A DNA stretch of 64,000 nt from Clavelina lepadiformis (taxonomy: Eukaryota; Chordata; Ascidiacea; Aplousobranchia; Clavelinidae). Shown piece after piece: positions 50,411 to 62,660 of the stretch. Position numbers and translations under genes: made by a program. The number at the start of each line of letters is the position of its first letter. The stretch's first letter is position 1. The DNA lies in NCBI RefSeq assembly GCF_947623445.1, contig NC_135243.1, positions 19,538,479 to 19,602,478 on the forward strand. Reading direction: 5' to 3'. The notes under the pieces are model-generated. The model worked only from the letters and a program-made list of their open reading frames with translations. It did not search any database and was not told where the DNA came from.

Positions 50411-53400
50411 ATGAATGATGCTGAATTTGACACTGCTGATGGTTTATCTGCTGTAAGTAATTCGAACCAAACTCTGGACGCAGCTCGAACAAGTTTGCCT
50501 GCCAACGAAAATAATGGTAATGGACCGAGCGAAGTTAGCAACTTGGTTGAGAGGACCATGCAGCAAGATCAACAACGTATGCTGACGCCCATGCCAACAG
50601 ACCATGAAGGTAGGCTATGGAGAAAAGCATACGGTTGTGCAATTTGTTTGTTATTTAATTCTGTTATGTGTGATGACTGATGAGTCAAGTGGAAGCTTTT
50701 ACTTTTAAGATTTGCTATGGGCTGAAGTGTGGTTTTGTAATTAAATGCTGATTGTTTAGTTTCAAGCATTACATACAACCAAAATATTTCTAAACATATG
50801 TTAAGGCAGTCGTATCGTTTCTGTCCCAAAACATTTTTCTGCCACATTTGTAACGTCTGTTACAATCTCAGAAATGTGTTACTTCTGCTATTCCTGGTTC
50901 GAATTAAAAGTCGCTGAAATATTCTTTATCGTTATTCCCCAAGCCATTATCGTTTTCAGTGTTTTTGTGCGTGTTATGTCAGATAGGCATTACACAAAAC
51001 TAAATGGCTGCAATAGCAGATGCTGGGAAATCTCAAGGGTGCAATGTAATATGATACAGAAAGTAAATATAATACTGGGATGGCTAAATCGAACACATAC
51101 ATAACGTGTTACACAAATCCATTTCCAAACACAGTACATTTTTCATGTCATAAAACCACATCGCTATTCACAGATGTATAACAACCGAGAATATTCAACG
51201 GTGTATTCAACATTCAAAGCGAAATAGATACGTCATAATATGCTTCGACGAGTTGGAAAAAGTGTTTTGTATAGAGTATTGTGCTGATTTTGTTTTTGAT
51301 GATGCGATAATATTGCACAACACGCTTTAGTATGGAGAACTTTGACCAGCTATTGTAACTATAGAATTATACAATCCCGGAAACACGGTCGTTTGTCTTT
51401 GCTTGGTAGGAGATTATTTTTCATTTTGTTAACTGTCGTGATTTGACCCTAGGTGACACAGCCAGCATACTTTTCATTCAATATGAACATAATAGGCGAA
51501 TATAGAATTCTGATGTCATTCTTAAAGGGCGGAAGATGGAACTTACGTGGAAATTTTCCATTCCCACTTCAAAACGCTTTGGGTATTATATTCTTGATAA
51601 CAAAAATTCCGTCGCAAAGCATGGGCTGTACTGAGCGAAAACATGTGATGCGCTTGCGCATTAAAATTGTTTGAATCAGCGCATGCGTGACAGCCCTGTC
51701 TTTCGCAATATTTCGCTCACGCAAGTAATAAACATGTTTTTCCTTCCGTGTGGGCCTAGGTCTTACGACACTTTTCAATAGCATAGCCTGATAGGCTAAA
51801 ACGTGTTTACAGTAATCAAATTCCCCTGCTAGCTTGTCGATTTGGTTAATTTTGATGCCAGGATTTAAATTCTTTTTTTTAAAACGAAGATATTCTGGTG
51901 GAGGCTACACAACATTCAGATATGAAAGATGCGTGCCCTAGAACCTAAAATTCACGAATACTCCACATTCAAACAACTAAAACGCCTATGTCTAGCTCTT
52001 TTGAGACTCTAACATTAACCGATAATACTTTATCAAATTCGTCATTATTTTAATATAATGTAAATGTAACTTCCACAGCAATCCATGATACGAAGCAATC
52101 AGTTAAGCATAAGTTGGGCTAGAGCACTTTTGCAAAAAATTAATATAAATAAAGTCTACAATTGTGACGCATAAATTATATATTAGCTTTCAATAAATCG
52201 CTTTTGTGTTATTTAAACAATTTTTGTTGGAAACAAAGCGAAAAAGATGTCATGGTAGCCATTCAAAAAAACAAAATTGATTTAAGTGAGGCATTGTTTA
52301 GCTTAGCATACAAGTCGAAATAACGCCCATGGCTATACTTAGCGCATTGTTTAAGTAAGGAGAATTTGTACTATAAATACAGGTATGTGACGTAAAGACT
52401 GGACAAAAAATAAGCTCAGCAAACAATCAAAACCAGTACACCTGTTTCATGCAAATAACTGATGTTGATATACATTAAAGTGCGTTAATTCCCGAAATTA
52501 ACGTTGGCCATATGCCAGGAAATGAAATTGGAATGGACATAATATGTTACCGGCAATATTTGATTTTTGACGTAACGTCATCCGGTTTGTAACAACATAT
52601 CACTATATAGACCAGCGGTGCCAAACTCAATCGCACCAGGGGCCAAATCTCAAAACTTATAACGCCGCGGGCCATAAGGATGATAACTAGGGCCATTTTT
52701 ATTTTGACCTAAAAAAAATTTTTTTTGACTTTATTTTTATCAAATTTTGACTTTATTTTGACCTAACGAAATTGCTTATTTGTAGAGGCCACAGTTCTTC
52801 CTCCAGTTACCCAAACATAATATTTTGTCGATTTCAGACCCAAACGTAATATTTTGTCGAAAAGTCAAGGTGTTTTATGGATTATAAAAAGTGCGTCGTG
52901 TTTTTTGGCGTTAGATTTAGGTAGCTTGTGTTATTTTGTCCTTGTGAAAAGGGCACTTTGCCTCGATTTTCTCCGAATGGTAAATTCTAATAAACAGCAA
53001 ATTAAACAGGGAAGAAGTAATGTAATCCCCTTCACGCGGCATAAGGATTAATTTATTTAAATACGTAACAATGAATAAACAATGGACAATTTGCGATAAA
53101 AGTTACTGCTGATCCAAGTGGGCATTGTGACTTATTTCCTGCTTTTATGGGTTAATATGGTTTAATTGTGTCGCAGTTCCTGATTTACAATGCTTACACG
53201 AGGATTTTTACAAAAATTACTCTCAAGAAACACAAAAACTTTGTCAAAAGTCATAATTTGACAAATTTTGACTTTATTGAAAATTTTGACTTTATTGTAA
53301 ATTTTGACTTTATTTTGACCTATAAACTTCTTAGAAACAATCCCCTAGGTGCTGAAAACAATTTTATTCTTTGATTCGTGGTCAGACGAGGTCCTTAAAA

Positions 53401-56400
53401 ATTTTTGACTTTTGCGGGCCCTAATGATAACTGATTGAACGTTTCGTAACTTGACGTGACTTGATTGACTGTATCCCGACACGAGTACATGAATTGGAAC
53501 AGGCAGCGAAACAACACCAAGTTTTTGATGTTTAAAGCTCGGTGTATCATTCTTCTTCGAATACAAGTCCAACAAATATTGACGAAAAAAAGTAAAAATA
53601 CATCGCACTCGATAATATACCCTGCCAAGAAGTAGAATAAAAGCTTACCTACCACGAAGTAGGCTTATTATTAAAAACAAGACTTTGGGAAAACCAGTGT
53701 ATTTCACGGAAATTGGGCCGTGCGATCAGTGGGAACAACATGAATCAAAAACTATTTTGTTAAGTTTGTGCTGCATTGTTTGATGTTTAAAGAAGCCGCT
53801 CTCAAATACGAGCACGAAGTAGACCGATAAAATGAATATGTAAAAAATGAATGTATGCGGTTTACGGTATGCTATAACTATAAGCTCATACGCAGAAATG
53901 CAGTAATAAGATTCTGTCAAACACGACCGTACTACAGGTAGCCTGCATCAAAAAATGGAAATGAAACCATGCACAAGTTAAAATTAGAAATTGCATTAGA
54001 TAGTTTGGCCATATTGAAAGGTGCCGTACTATTAGACTTGCAAAAATTAAACTGAGGCTGCTGAATAAGAGCAGTTTTAACTGGGCTGTTTTTAATTATT
54101 CTTATGTTACGAGTTACGACATTATGTTTCATTTATTGTGTCATTATTTTTCATTTGCAAAAGCATTAAAGAATTACCAAACAATAAAGAAAAGGCAGCC
54201 CAGAATACAAGCGATAGAATAAATCGATTTATTCTATCGTATGTTGAGGCAACTGCTGTGCTACTGTATTGTGCGATTTGTTGTTTACTGATCCGGGTGT
54301 TTGACACGTATGATATAGACAGAGCTTTTGACGACGATTATTGTGTAGCCTAAAATCGCATCCTGTGTTACTGAAAGTAAAATAACTTGAGAACAACATG
54401 ATGAATGTTAAAATAAAAATGAAACCAAAAGCGATTTCAAGCATAGCTTTAGCAAAGATACGTCAAGTTATTTTTTTCTGATGGAATCGCTCAAGTTATT
54501 CGAAACTTATTGCGGTGATGACATTATTGTGTTATTGACGGAAGCTAACCCCCAGTTTAAACCAGTTGCTGTATGTGTGATGAAATTAATCCATATACCG
54601 TACTTGATTTGCAGATAACTCGCTTTCGTCGTCCGCACTTCGGCTTCCCAATGGAAACACCCAGATTGCACAAAACTTCATGAACAACGAAAACAATCTG
54701 ACTGTCGCAAATGCGGACCAGTTTGAATTCAGAGAAATTGTACGGGTAGCAAGTCAGACTGGTGGTGAGTTGTGAATGATTTCGTCCATCATACAGGCCT
54801 GAGTGTTTTTTTATCAAAGCACAACGCTAAATATTGTGACATAAAATACGCTCTAACACAAGCATTTCTATAAAACTATAGTTAATTATGCCTTTAAATG
54901 TGTATCACATTGATATCAGGTCTTATTTGTACGTTATTTCCTGATAGTAATAAATTAATATGTCTATTATGCAGGCGCGCTGAGTATAACTTACGCGCCT
55001 CATTATGAGCAGCGCCACGATAACAGACAGTTCGTTGATCAGCGACAATTTCACAGAACTGATGTTGAGAATTGCTCCGATTTGAATTTGGGTTCGGGTA
55101 GCAGAGTGTCGAACGTTTATAATCCTGGTAAGCTGCATTTGTTTTCTCAATGGTTGTAGGTATTTTGTCGTTTTGGAAAACGTTTTGTTCGTTTTACTTT
55201 CGTGCTTTATGATTTTGCATTTTGTGTAGGCGGCCCAAGCGATACTGCTATGAGCAGTGAAAGGCGATCGTCACAGGAAGAAATCAAGAAAAAAAGTGAG
55301 TTACCGTCGTTTGTTATGGATATAACTTACAGTATTCATTACTTGAAAATCGTTTAACTTTAGTTTATATAGTAATCGTTAGTAGCTAATTTCATTTTTG
55401 TTACTCACGAATTGGTAAATGTGAGGCTGTATATGTGTCCAGGTTGTAGCCTATACCATTAAAGAGTAGTGTTGGGAGTTTCTACCTCTTTAATCTCTGG
55501 AGAATCTTTAATAAACTTTAAAAATTTTTAACTAATTTTAACTACATTTGTACATTTAATAAATTTAAAAAATTTGAACTAAAATATTGTACAGCGTTAA
55601 TTAAATTTAGTAGGTGTAACAAATACCACGAATTGATCCAATTCATCATTACTTTTTGCGTTGCGCAGATGAGGAACTTGCCATCAATAAAGTCCTGGAG
55701 TTGCAGGAAAAGTATCGTGAGGATGACATTCAACTTCAAGGAATTGATGTTGCTGGGAGCGATATTCCTGAAGTTCATCCCACCTATGTGAAGATATCTT
55801 TTTATCAGGGAGAAGCTGCTCCAAGGACAGAGGAGTATTTGCCTTCAACCTCCACCCTTACAATCCGGGAAGAGCTCCAAGTTGATTTCGAAGACTTGCT
55901 GCAGAGCGAAAATCAACCTCATTTTATTTGTTTAATTGGCATCCCAGGATCTGGAAAAACTACCTGTGCCAGAAGACTTGCTAAGTCGGAAGAATTTACT
56001 TGTTTTTACATGAAGTTCATGGATATGAATTACGAAACTGATCTTACTCTTAAGGATCTGTTCATATGTAAAGCCTACCCAGATTTGGAAAAGAAGGTTT
56101 GCGATGAAGCTTTTCAATGGATCGTCCACAACCAAAAGCAGTGTGCATTTATATTTGATGGAATTGATCAAGCAGAGTGGACTTTAAAGGAAAAAGTGCC
56201 AAGACAAGATTACGACACCCCGTTGCCAGTGGCTGATCTTGTGTCCAATCTCTGCAACAAACGTTTTCTGCCTGACGCTCACCTGGTTTTCACATCTCGG
56301 CCTCATAGCGTCATCTTCCTTCCGAAATCTTGTAGACCAGACGCAACTTACTTGCTGGGCGACTTACCTTACGATTGCACGAAGGAGCTCTTCTATTCAT

Positions 56401-59400
56401 ATGCTGGTGATCAGGCAGGTTCCATGTGGGAAGCACTTGAATCTCATGCCCCTCATCTCATCAGTTTGTGCTCAAATCCACTCATGATTCAATTGGTTGT
56501 TGCTTCTTGTCTCAACCCATCAAGCAAGGTCGGTGACATCCTTTCATCTTCTGACAAAGCCTTCACACAGACGAGGGTGTTCGCTACTGTTCTTGACAAC
56601 CTGAAGCACTGTGACAACACCAGACATGAGAATATCGAAGAACTGTCTGCACAGATTGGCAGAGTTGCATTTCAGGCAACGAGAAATTCAACCGTCGTCA
56701 TCACCATCCACCAACTTCGTAACGAGGGTCTCAGTTCAGAAATGGTTCAAGACATCATAATCACTCTTCATGCTCACAAGGGTATCACAAGCAAGGTATT
56801 TGAGGGTGACACGAAATTGATCTTCTGTCACCAAACGTTCCAGGAGTACTACACTGGCTACCATATCACCCACAGCATATCGGTTAGAGAGTTTAAGGCT
56901 CTAGTGGAAGAGGAGCTTTTTACTGATCGCTGGGCAATGGTCAGAAGATTTCTATGCGGGCAGCTTGTGGATTTGACGTCTGGTGAGCTTTTTATGTATG
57001 CCTGCAACAACGTTTAGGTCTCTTTGTTTTGTGAGTATATTTTGTTAAGTCTTGCATTAGCTCAAGGCACTTGAACATTTTTAATAAAATATTCCAACTT
57101 ACAGTATCTTATAACATTTACCAGAATGACAATTACGTGCCGGTGGCACTTGAAATATTTTATTGTCAACTTTATTTTATTTATTTGCATAAATCTGATG
57201 TAGTTATGCGTTTCGTTTGTAGATCAGACCCTAGAGCAATCTGAGACCGATCTTCCTGTTGAAGAGGAGGAAACATCGGATGTGGAACCTCTTGATCATT
57301 CACAGGAAGGAACATCCTCTGGTAAGATCGCATTTAGCATGGAACAACTTAAAATGACAACAACCTACTGCACAAAGACTACTTACAACAATAAAAACAA
57401 CTTATTACTTGCAATGAAAACTTACAACGTAAACTGAACTTTGCAACACATTTTTAAGAGTGCAATAACAAAGAAATCGAGTTGTTGTTTATCAATAAGT
57501 GTAAAAACAATTTTATTTCTACGTATAGGAGAAATTTCGCAAACCAAAAAGGGGCGTTGTGTGGGAAACTTTCTCCGCAGTATTCGCCGAGCCATCGCCC
57601 ATCCATTGAAAAGAAAAGGTAATATCGTGAATTGTTTAACTGTAATTTGGAAATTTTAAATAACAAAACTGATCGCAAAATATTAAGAGCCACCTTTAGC
57701 CTGAACATTTGCGTTAAAATGATTGTGTATTGAATTGGTATACGCACTGGGTTACATGTTACAGCAGTAACGGACGGCTTTTCTAAAAAAAAATGTCTTA
57801 ATGTTTACATAAAATTGAAACTAAAAAACGAAGCCAAAAACGTTGGACATCTTTAAATGATGACTTTAAAATTTTTGCCCATATTTCATCCAAAGAAGCT
57901 TATATATATGTGACCATATATTGAAATGTGTATTTCAAACACATAAACATCCTTTCAGGAAACTCTACAAAATATGAGTGCGAACCGAAGACGTCAAAAG
58001 TTCAAAATGCAACGGATAACCAGACATCAGCGGACAGGTATACTTGTGTTATTCAAGGCACATAAATATGACAAGCCAGTAGTGCAGATGGCAAGGTTTT
58101 CTGTACATTAGGCTGTGCTAAGCGCAGCAAAATATTAATTAAAACAATCTTATTACGATGCAATGTAGATTTTGCAGCAACAAACCAATAATATCAGTAT
58201 AGTGCCGCACAACTGTTGTAGCGTTATACTATTCCCATTCTATGGTAACCTGATTTTATCGTTTGTTTTTGATTTTTGCAGCCATAAATCAAATATGGAC
58301 AAATTGCCGTCAAATGGGATCATTTCTGCCCAGAACCAGGTTAATACCATTTTCAGCTCATAAAGTTTATACGTGATTATAACCTAAACAACTTAGACAT
58401 TGGTTTCATTTCCCATGGCTGCAGCTAAAACGTTAGTCTTGCATGTTTTTAGGAAATATGCCTACAAGTTGCTGCGCGCAACGAGCTTGACAGCGACGAA
58501 GATCCAGGTGACTTGCAGTTTTTACATAGTTGTCGTTTTTTCATATAATCTTGATAAAATACAGTGCATAACTTTGATTCGGCGTTCTTTTTCACAGAAA
58601 ACACTCGTGGGGCGAAGAGGAATATCTTGGTTGACAGCATCATCGGAAAACTGGAAGAATTTTCTTCGAAATTCAGTGGCGATGCAGGTACAAAGTTTAT
58701 CGGTTTAATAACGAAAAGTCGCCAGATACGCTGGTTTCTCCTGCAGTTTGAGATATCTAAGAATACCGTATCAACGATAGGAATGTGTTATAGTCTAATT
58801 AATAGAAATGTACTTATGACGCAGTCGACATTATACGACAACAATCATATTTGTGAACACGTTGCTTTTATTCGTAAAACATTTTCGTTTCTACTTCTTT
58901 TACTTTTAACACGTCCTATTTAGACAGCAAACGTAGATTGCTTGAGCTTTGGAGTGACGTACGCGAATGCAACAACGAGTTCGTTCGAAAAAAGGCAGCA
59001 GGGTATTTCCCCGCAAATACCAACCTTTGGGGAATCCCGCTAAACACCAGCCAAATCTTGTCGTGCTGCTATGTGCTGTCATTGGTGCAGAATATTCAAT
59101 TTCTAAACTTGTCTAACTGTCATCTTGACAAGACCTCTTTTCGGCAGTTTTGCTCGGCAATCAAGCAAGTACCGTCGGTAAGTTTTTATCTTGCCGGTAT
59201 TGCTTATTATAACTTACCTCGCCGTTGCTAACCTACACTATTATTTGGGGCGTAATATCAATTTATTGGGCTCACCATTAAGCCCTGTTTACAAATGTAA
59301 AACTTACTTTTAAAATTTCTAGATTGGCATGTTAAGTATCGTTGGCAATTACTTGGAATGTGAATCGGTGAGCGACATTTGCGAAATCCTTCCAAATATC

Positions 59401-59835
59401 AAGCACGAGCTCGGAATGGGCTGGTGTTTTTCTGGCGTCTACGGTCGAAGGACAGCGAGCGATGAGGAAAGGGCTCTCATACAACGAACACTCGACGGTT
59501 TGGACAACTCGGTAATTTTATTGTCCATTTATGCAACGTAATTCATGGCGGTTGAGTAAACCAAGACGGTCGTATTAAACGTGAAAATAATTCACGATGT
59601 GGTAAATACGAATTTGAAATACGTTAATCACATTTTGCTGAGTTTCTAAAATTAACAAAGTCGTTATTGCTTAATAAGCAATACGATATGTTTTAGAAAT
59701 TCTCGTAGTTGTACATTCCTAACAGTCATTCTATAGATGTATACTTTGAAAACTTTTTAGAACTTGCAAGTTCTTGTTGAAATCGGCGTCGTCTTGAGAC
59801 CACGGAAACCAATCACACCGTCCAATGAAGAATAG
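50411..59835 (+). CDS. NACHT-domain NLR-type protein with short LRR-like tail
   Basis: Fourteen exons: 50411-50609, 54615-54764, 54975-55127, 55230-55295, 55669-56982, 57223-57321, 57529-57618, 57959-58037, 58282-58339, 58453-58507, 58598-58687, 58924-59177, 59323-59511, 59761-59835. All phases agree; about 956 residues ending TAG. Residues 1-190 are polar, Asn/Gln/Ser-rich, with no CARD, death or pyrin fold recognisable. Exon 5 holds NACHT: Walker A GIPGSGKTT (about 280-288), Walker B AFIFDGIDQAEW (about 349-360), sensor LVFTSRPHS, and the helical end FCHQTFQEYYTGYH. Residues 627-770 are a charged linker in small exons. Exons 12-13 have LRR-like phrases (NIQFLNLSNCHLDKTSF, MLSIVGNYLE). NLRs are cytosolic sensors that oligomerise on NTP binding; ligand and partner are unknown here. 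Intron 1 is 4 kb and transposon-filled. Confidence 0.88.
52613..52679. mobile_element. End of an outer hAT-like element interrupted by another
   Basis: CAGCGGTGCCAAACTCAATCG is a typical hAT terminal motif, and CAGGGGCC and GCGGGCCAT follow inside. The next insertion at 52688 cuts it. Its far end was not found beyond 53431. Confidence 0.45.
52688..53423. mobile_element. Non-autonomous hAT element, nested
   Basis: Perfect 8-bp duplication ATGATAAC (52680-52687 and 53424-53431). Ends TAGGGCC and GGCCCTA are inverted. Subterminal zones carry repeated TTTTGACTTTATTTTGACC motifs on the left and right, like the relic at 12437-13225. No transposase frame remains. Lies in intron 1 of the NLR gene. 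Confidence 0.85.
54212..54239. repeat. Perfect 28-bp palindrome
   Basis: CGATAGAATAAATC meets its exact inverse GATTTATTCTATCG with no spacer, centred on ATCGAT. Located in NLR intron 1, about 375 bp before exon 2. Confidence 0.85.
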
Positions 59836-62040
59836 TTGCTTCAACGGACGTTTAAGAATGCACTTTCGTGTTTCATTCAACTCGAAGTTGCGTTTCGTGT
59901 CAGCAAACAAGTTTTTAGTTATAAATTGCCAACATTTTTGCAATTTCCAGTGGTTTATCAGTGTCTGATAAACGCACGGATTCAACAGGCGGTTTCAACT
60001 CAGTTAATTGAATGAACCGAACTCTTGGAATAGTAGCCTGATATTAAAGCAACTACTAATAGTACTATTATAGCAAACAGTATGACTATTATAGCAAACA
60101 GTATTTTTATTGAAGCAACGTTGTAGTTACAGGCTTGTTTGATATGAAACTTCAAAATATCTAAATTAACTTGAGTAGGGTTGAACTACTAATGAATGAA
60201 TTATTTTATTCCCTTCTTCCTTTAATATAACACTATAGGGTACTTAAGTCGATGATCAACTGCTGTAATTCATTCAAGCTTTGATAAAGAACAAATGTTA
60301 TTCGAAACATGTTACCGCTTTTTTAATAAAATGTTTATACCTGCTTCTGTGGCTTTTATTGAAACCACTTGGTATATGTAAATTAGTTGATTTTTTTCTG
60401 GATCTGATATATCTGCTGCAGAATACAGTCTTCAAAATCATTTGTCAAGTCCCAACCAGTTTATCTACCATGTATGTTTGCTCATCGACTTTTGCCGTAC
60501 CTTAGGTGTAATTAAAGTACATTTAATCATCATAAATCATTTAATTGATCATCGTGTACATGTGTTATTTCGATGCACATGAGACTTTACATTACCTGGT
60601 TTGCTTTGCACGTGTTGCATGGATAATAACTAGCTAAGTTAAAAGGCTTGGTGATCAGTTGCAAAATAAAAATAACTTTGTACATCGAAAACTTGTTGAT
60701 TTGGCACTGAAGCACCTATAACTGTAAATAAATTTAAGCTATCCGAAGATATAGATTGAGTGGCTTGAAACACCAGTGATGGAAAAATTATTGCTGCTAT
60801 TGTGACCTCATGGAAGCGGTTGCTCAACTTCTTTGAATCCTACCATTGGGTTATATTACCCTGTAGTTCATAACAATTAATCCACACATGCAGCCAGACG
60901 AAATAGGATATTGTAAGCCTAAGCTTATAGCAGGCGAAATAGGGTATTAGTAAAAACAAGACTGGACACGTAATTGACATTTTGTTAACACAAGTCAAAT
61001 TGCTTCAGCACAACTAAAAAGCTTGTTTGCACGCTCGGCGATGGCTTGAGCGTATGATAGTGATACGACCAGTAGCTTATATTTGAGCGCTGTTTGTGCT
61101 TCGGGTCATACGAGTTGACCCAGGTCTGTAGATAGTGACATTTTGCTGGGATTCGAGTTCAAGGTATAGTTGGTTACACATCAATAAGTCTTTTGCCACG
61201 ATCAGTTACTCATAGTTAGCGAAAATTTAGTTAAAAGATACAATTCATTTAGAAAAGAAGGTTTTACTGTATATAGACTTTGCAATCTTTAGATTCAATA
61301 AGTGACTTAGGGTAGATGTTTAAGGTTTACTCTATGATGTACTACGTGTTTCTGGGTATTTACCATTCAATCAGATCACAAGAAACAATATATTACAATT
61401 ATTCAGCTTTAGGTTTGCGTGACAAATGACCCATGTAGATGTTATTTGTTGCAGATGTGTTGTACAAGTAAAAGTTTGTTTCAGCTATGATAACAAAGTT
61501 TAATTCGCGATCTAATCCATGTATAAAATAAGATGTTGTTGTACAAAATTAGTAAAAAGACAAAAGATAATTAATCAGTAAAGTTTTGCGTGAATAATAA
61601 ATACAAAATACGACAACAAAACATGGGAAAGATAACATCATGTTATAGACAACATACATATCTTAAAAAAAAGAAACATGAAGTGAAGCTCTTGAAGAAT
61701 GCAGTAATATATCTGGAAATGCAAGCAAAACTATTGCAACATACGAGAGGCATAAGACATGTACTGAGGAAAGAAGGCAATACACTCACTATAATAAAAA
61801 ATCACACAAGCAAAGGTGGAAATAGTTAAAAAAACAGATACATTTTAGGACAGAAGAACGTATCCTGGCTAATATATCACAAAAACACAACAAGTACTAA
61901 CATGTCCAAATGTTTACAGTACCATTGCTGGATGCACCGTTCTTGATAAAATCTACATTTGTATGGAGGTAAAATGATATACGTATGAAAATAAAAAGAA
62001 ATACATCGGAATTCTAAATGCGTACACGAAATAGTACTAA
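59836..62040. other. Spacer between NLR and FN3K-like genes, nothing recognised
   Basis: AT-rich. The 79-codon frame at 61590-61829 is Lys-rich and lacks domains. It contains the 3' flanks of two converging genes. Confidence 0.5.
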
Positions 62041-62660
62041 TCACAGTTTCAAAATTTCATGCATTAATGAAATTGATGAAGACTTATATCCACTACCAAA
62101 ATGATTCCAGTGATTAAGGTTATAAAATAGCTTGTACAGTTTAATGCGATTTTGAAAGCCTTCTCGTTTAGGTAGGATCTTGTGGTAAGCATTGTGAAAA
62201 TCAGACGGAAAGCCACCAATTAAGTGTGCCAAGGCAAGATCAAATTCAGAGTGGCCATAACTACACGCAGGGTCAAACACACAAGGTTCATTGCCAACTT
62301 CCCCAGTGTTTCCCACCCAAAAATCACCATGAAGTAAAGACGGTATAATTTTAAAGTCATTTGGAAAAAAATTTGGTAACTTTGTTACGAGTTCATGCCA
62401 CAAACTTAAGACTTCACGATTTTGATATGTGGCAGTGACTTTCTCAATTTGTGGTTGTAAACGATTAATAGCATAGAACTGCAGCCAATCTTTCTTCCAT
62501 TCATTATTCATTGGAATGAATCCACAACAGGTTGTCACATCAAACCCAAAGCTATCAACGTATTTACCTGATGATTTACCAACAAATGACTGGTTTTTGG
62601 TTACTGTATTCTTCAAATTTTCATTGTAAAGATGAAGCTGGGCAAGTTTAGTTCCAAGAT
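62041..62660 (-). CDS. Fructosamine-3-kinase family, last exon
   Basis: About 206 residues from an acceptor TTGACAG at 62661 to a stop at 62041-62043. The start DLGTKLAQLHLYN matches the FN3K segment after the hinge. LLHGDFWVGN is the catalytic loop (HGD-W-GN) and VFDPACSYGHSEFDLAL carries the metal-binding DPA. GGFPSDFHNAYH and the C-terminal helices also fit. The family phosphorylates ketoamines on glycated proteins, which then break down and free the amine. The N-terminal ATP-binding lobe (about 100 residues) is not visible in 62700-64000 and probably lies beyond the window. The open frame continues to 62703 but meets TAA a few codons earlier, which supports the acceptor chosen. Confidence 0.85.

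Larger units (their letters stand above)
42632..57545. repeat. Tandem duplication unit B (P450 copy 3 plus intact NLR to exon 7)
   Basis: Collinear with unit A but longer, because unit A has lost about 49.2-51.5, 51.6-52.36 and 52.6-57.27 kb (unit B coordinates) and unit B has gained insertions. The right limit is where the relic in unit A stops matching. Confidence 0.65.

Noticed and set aside
61590-61829. Lys-rich 79-residue frame
   Set aside because: AT-rich composition gives such frames by chance; no domain, no splice partner.
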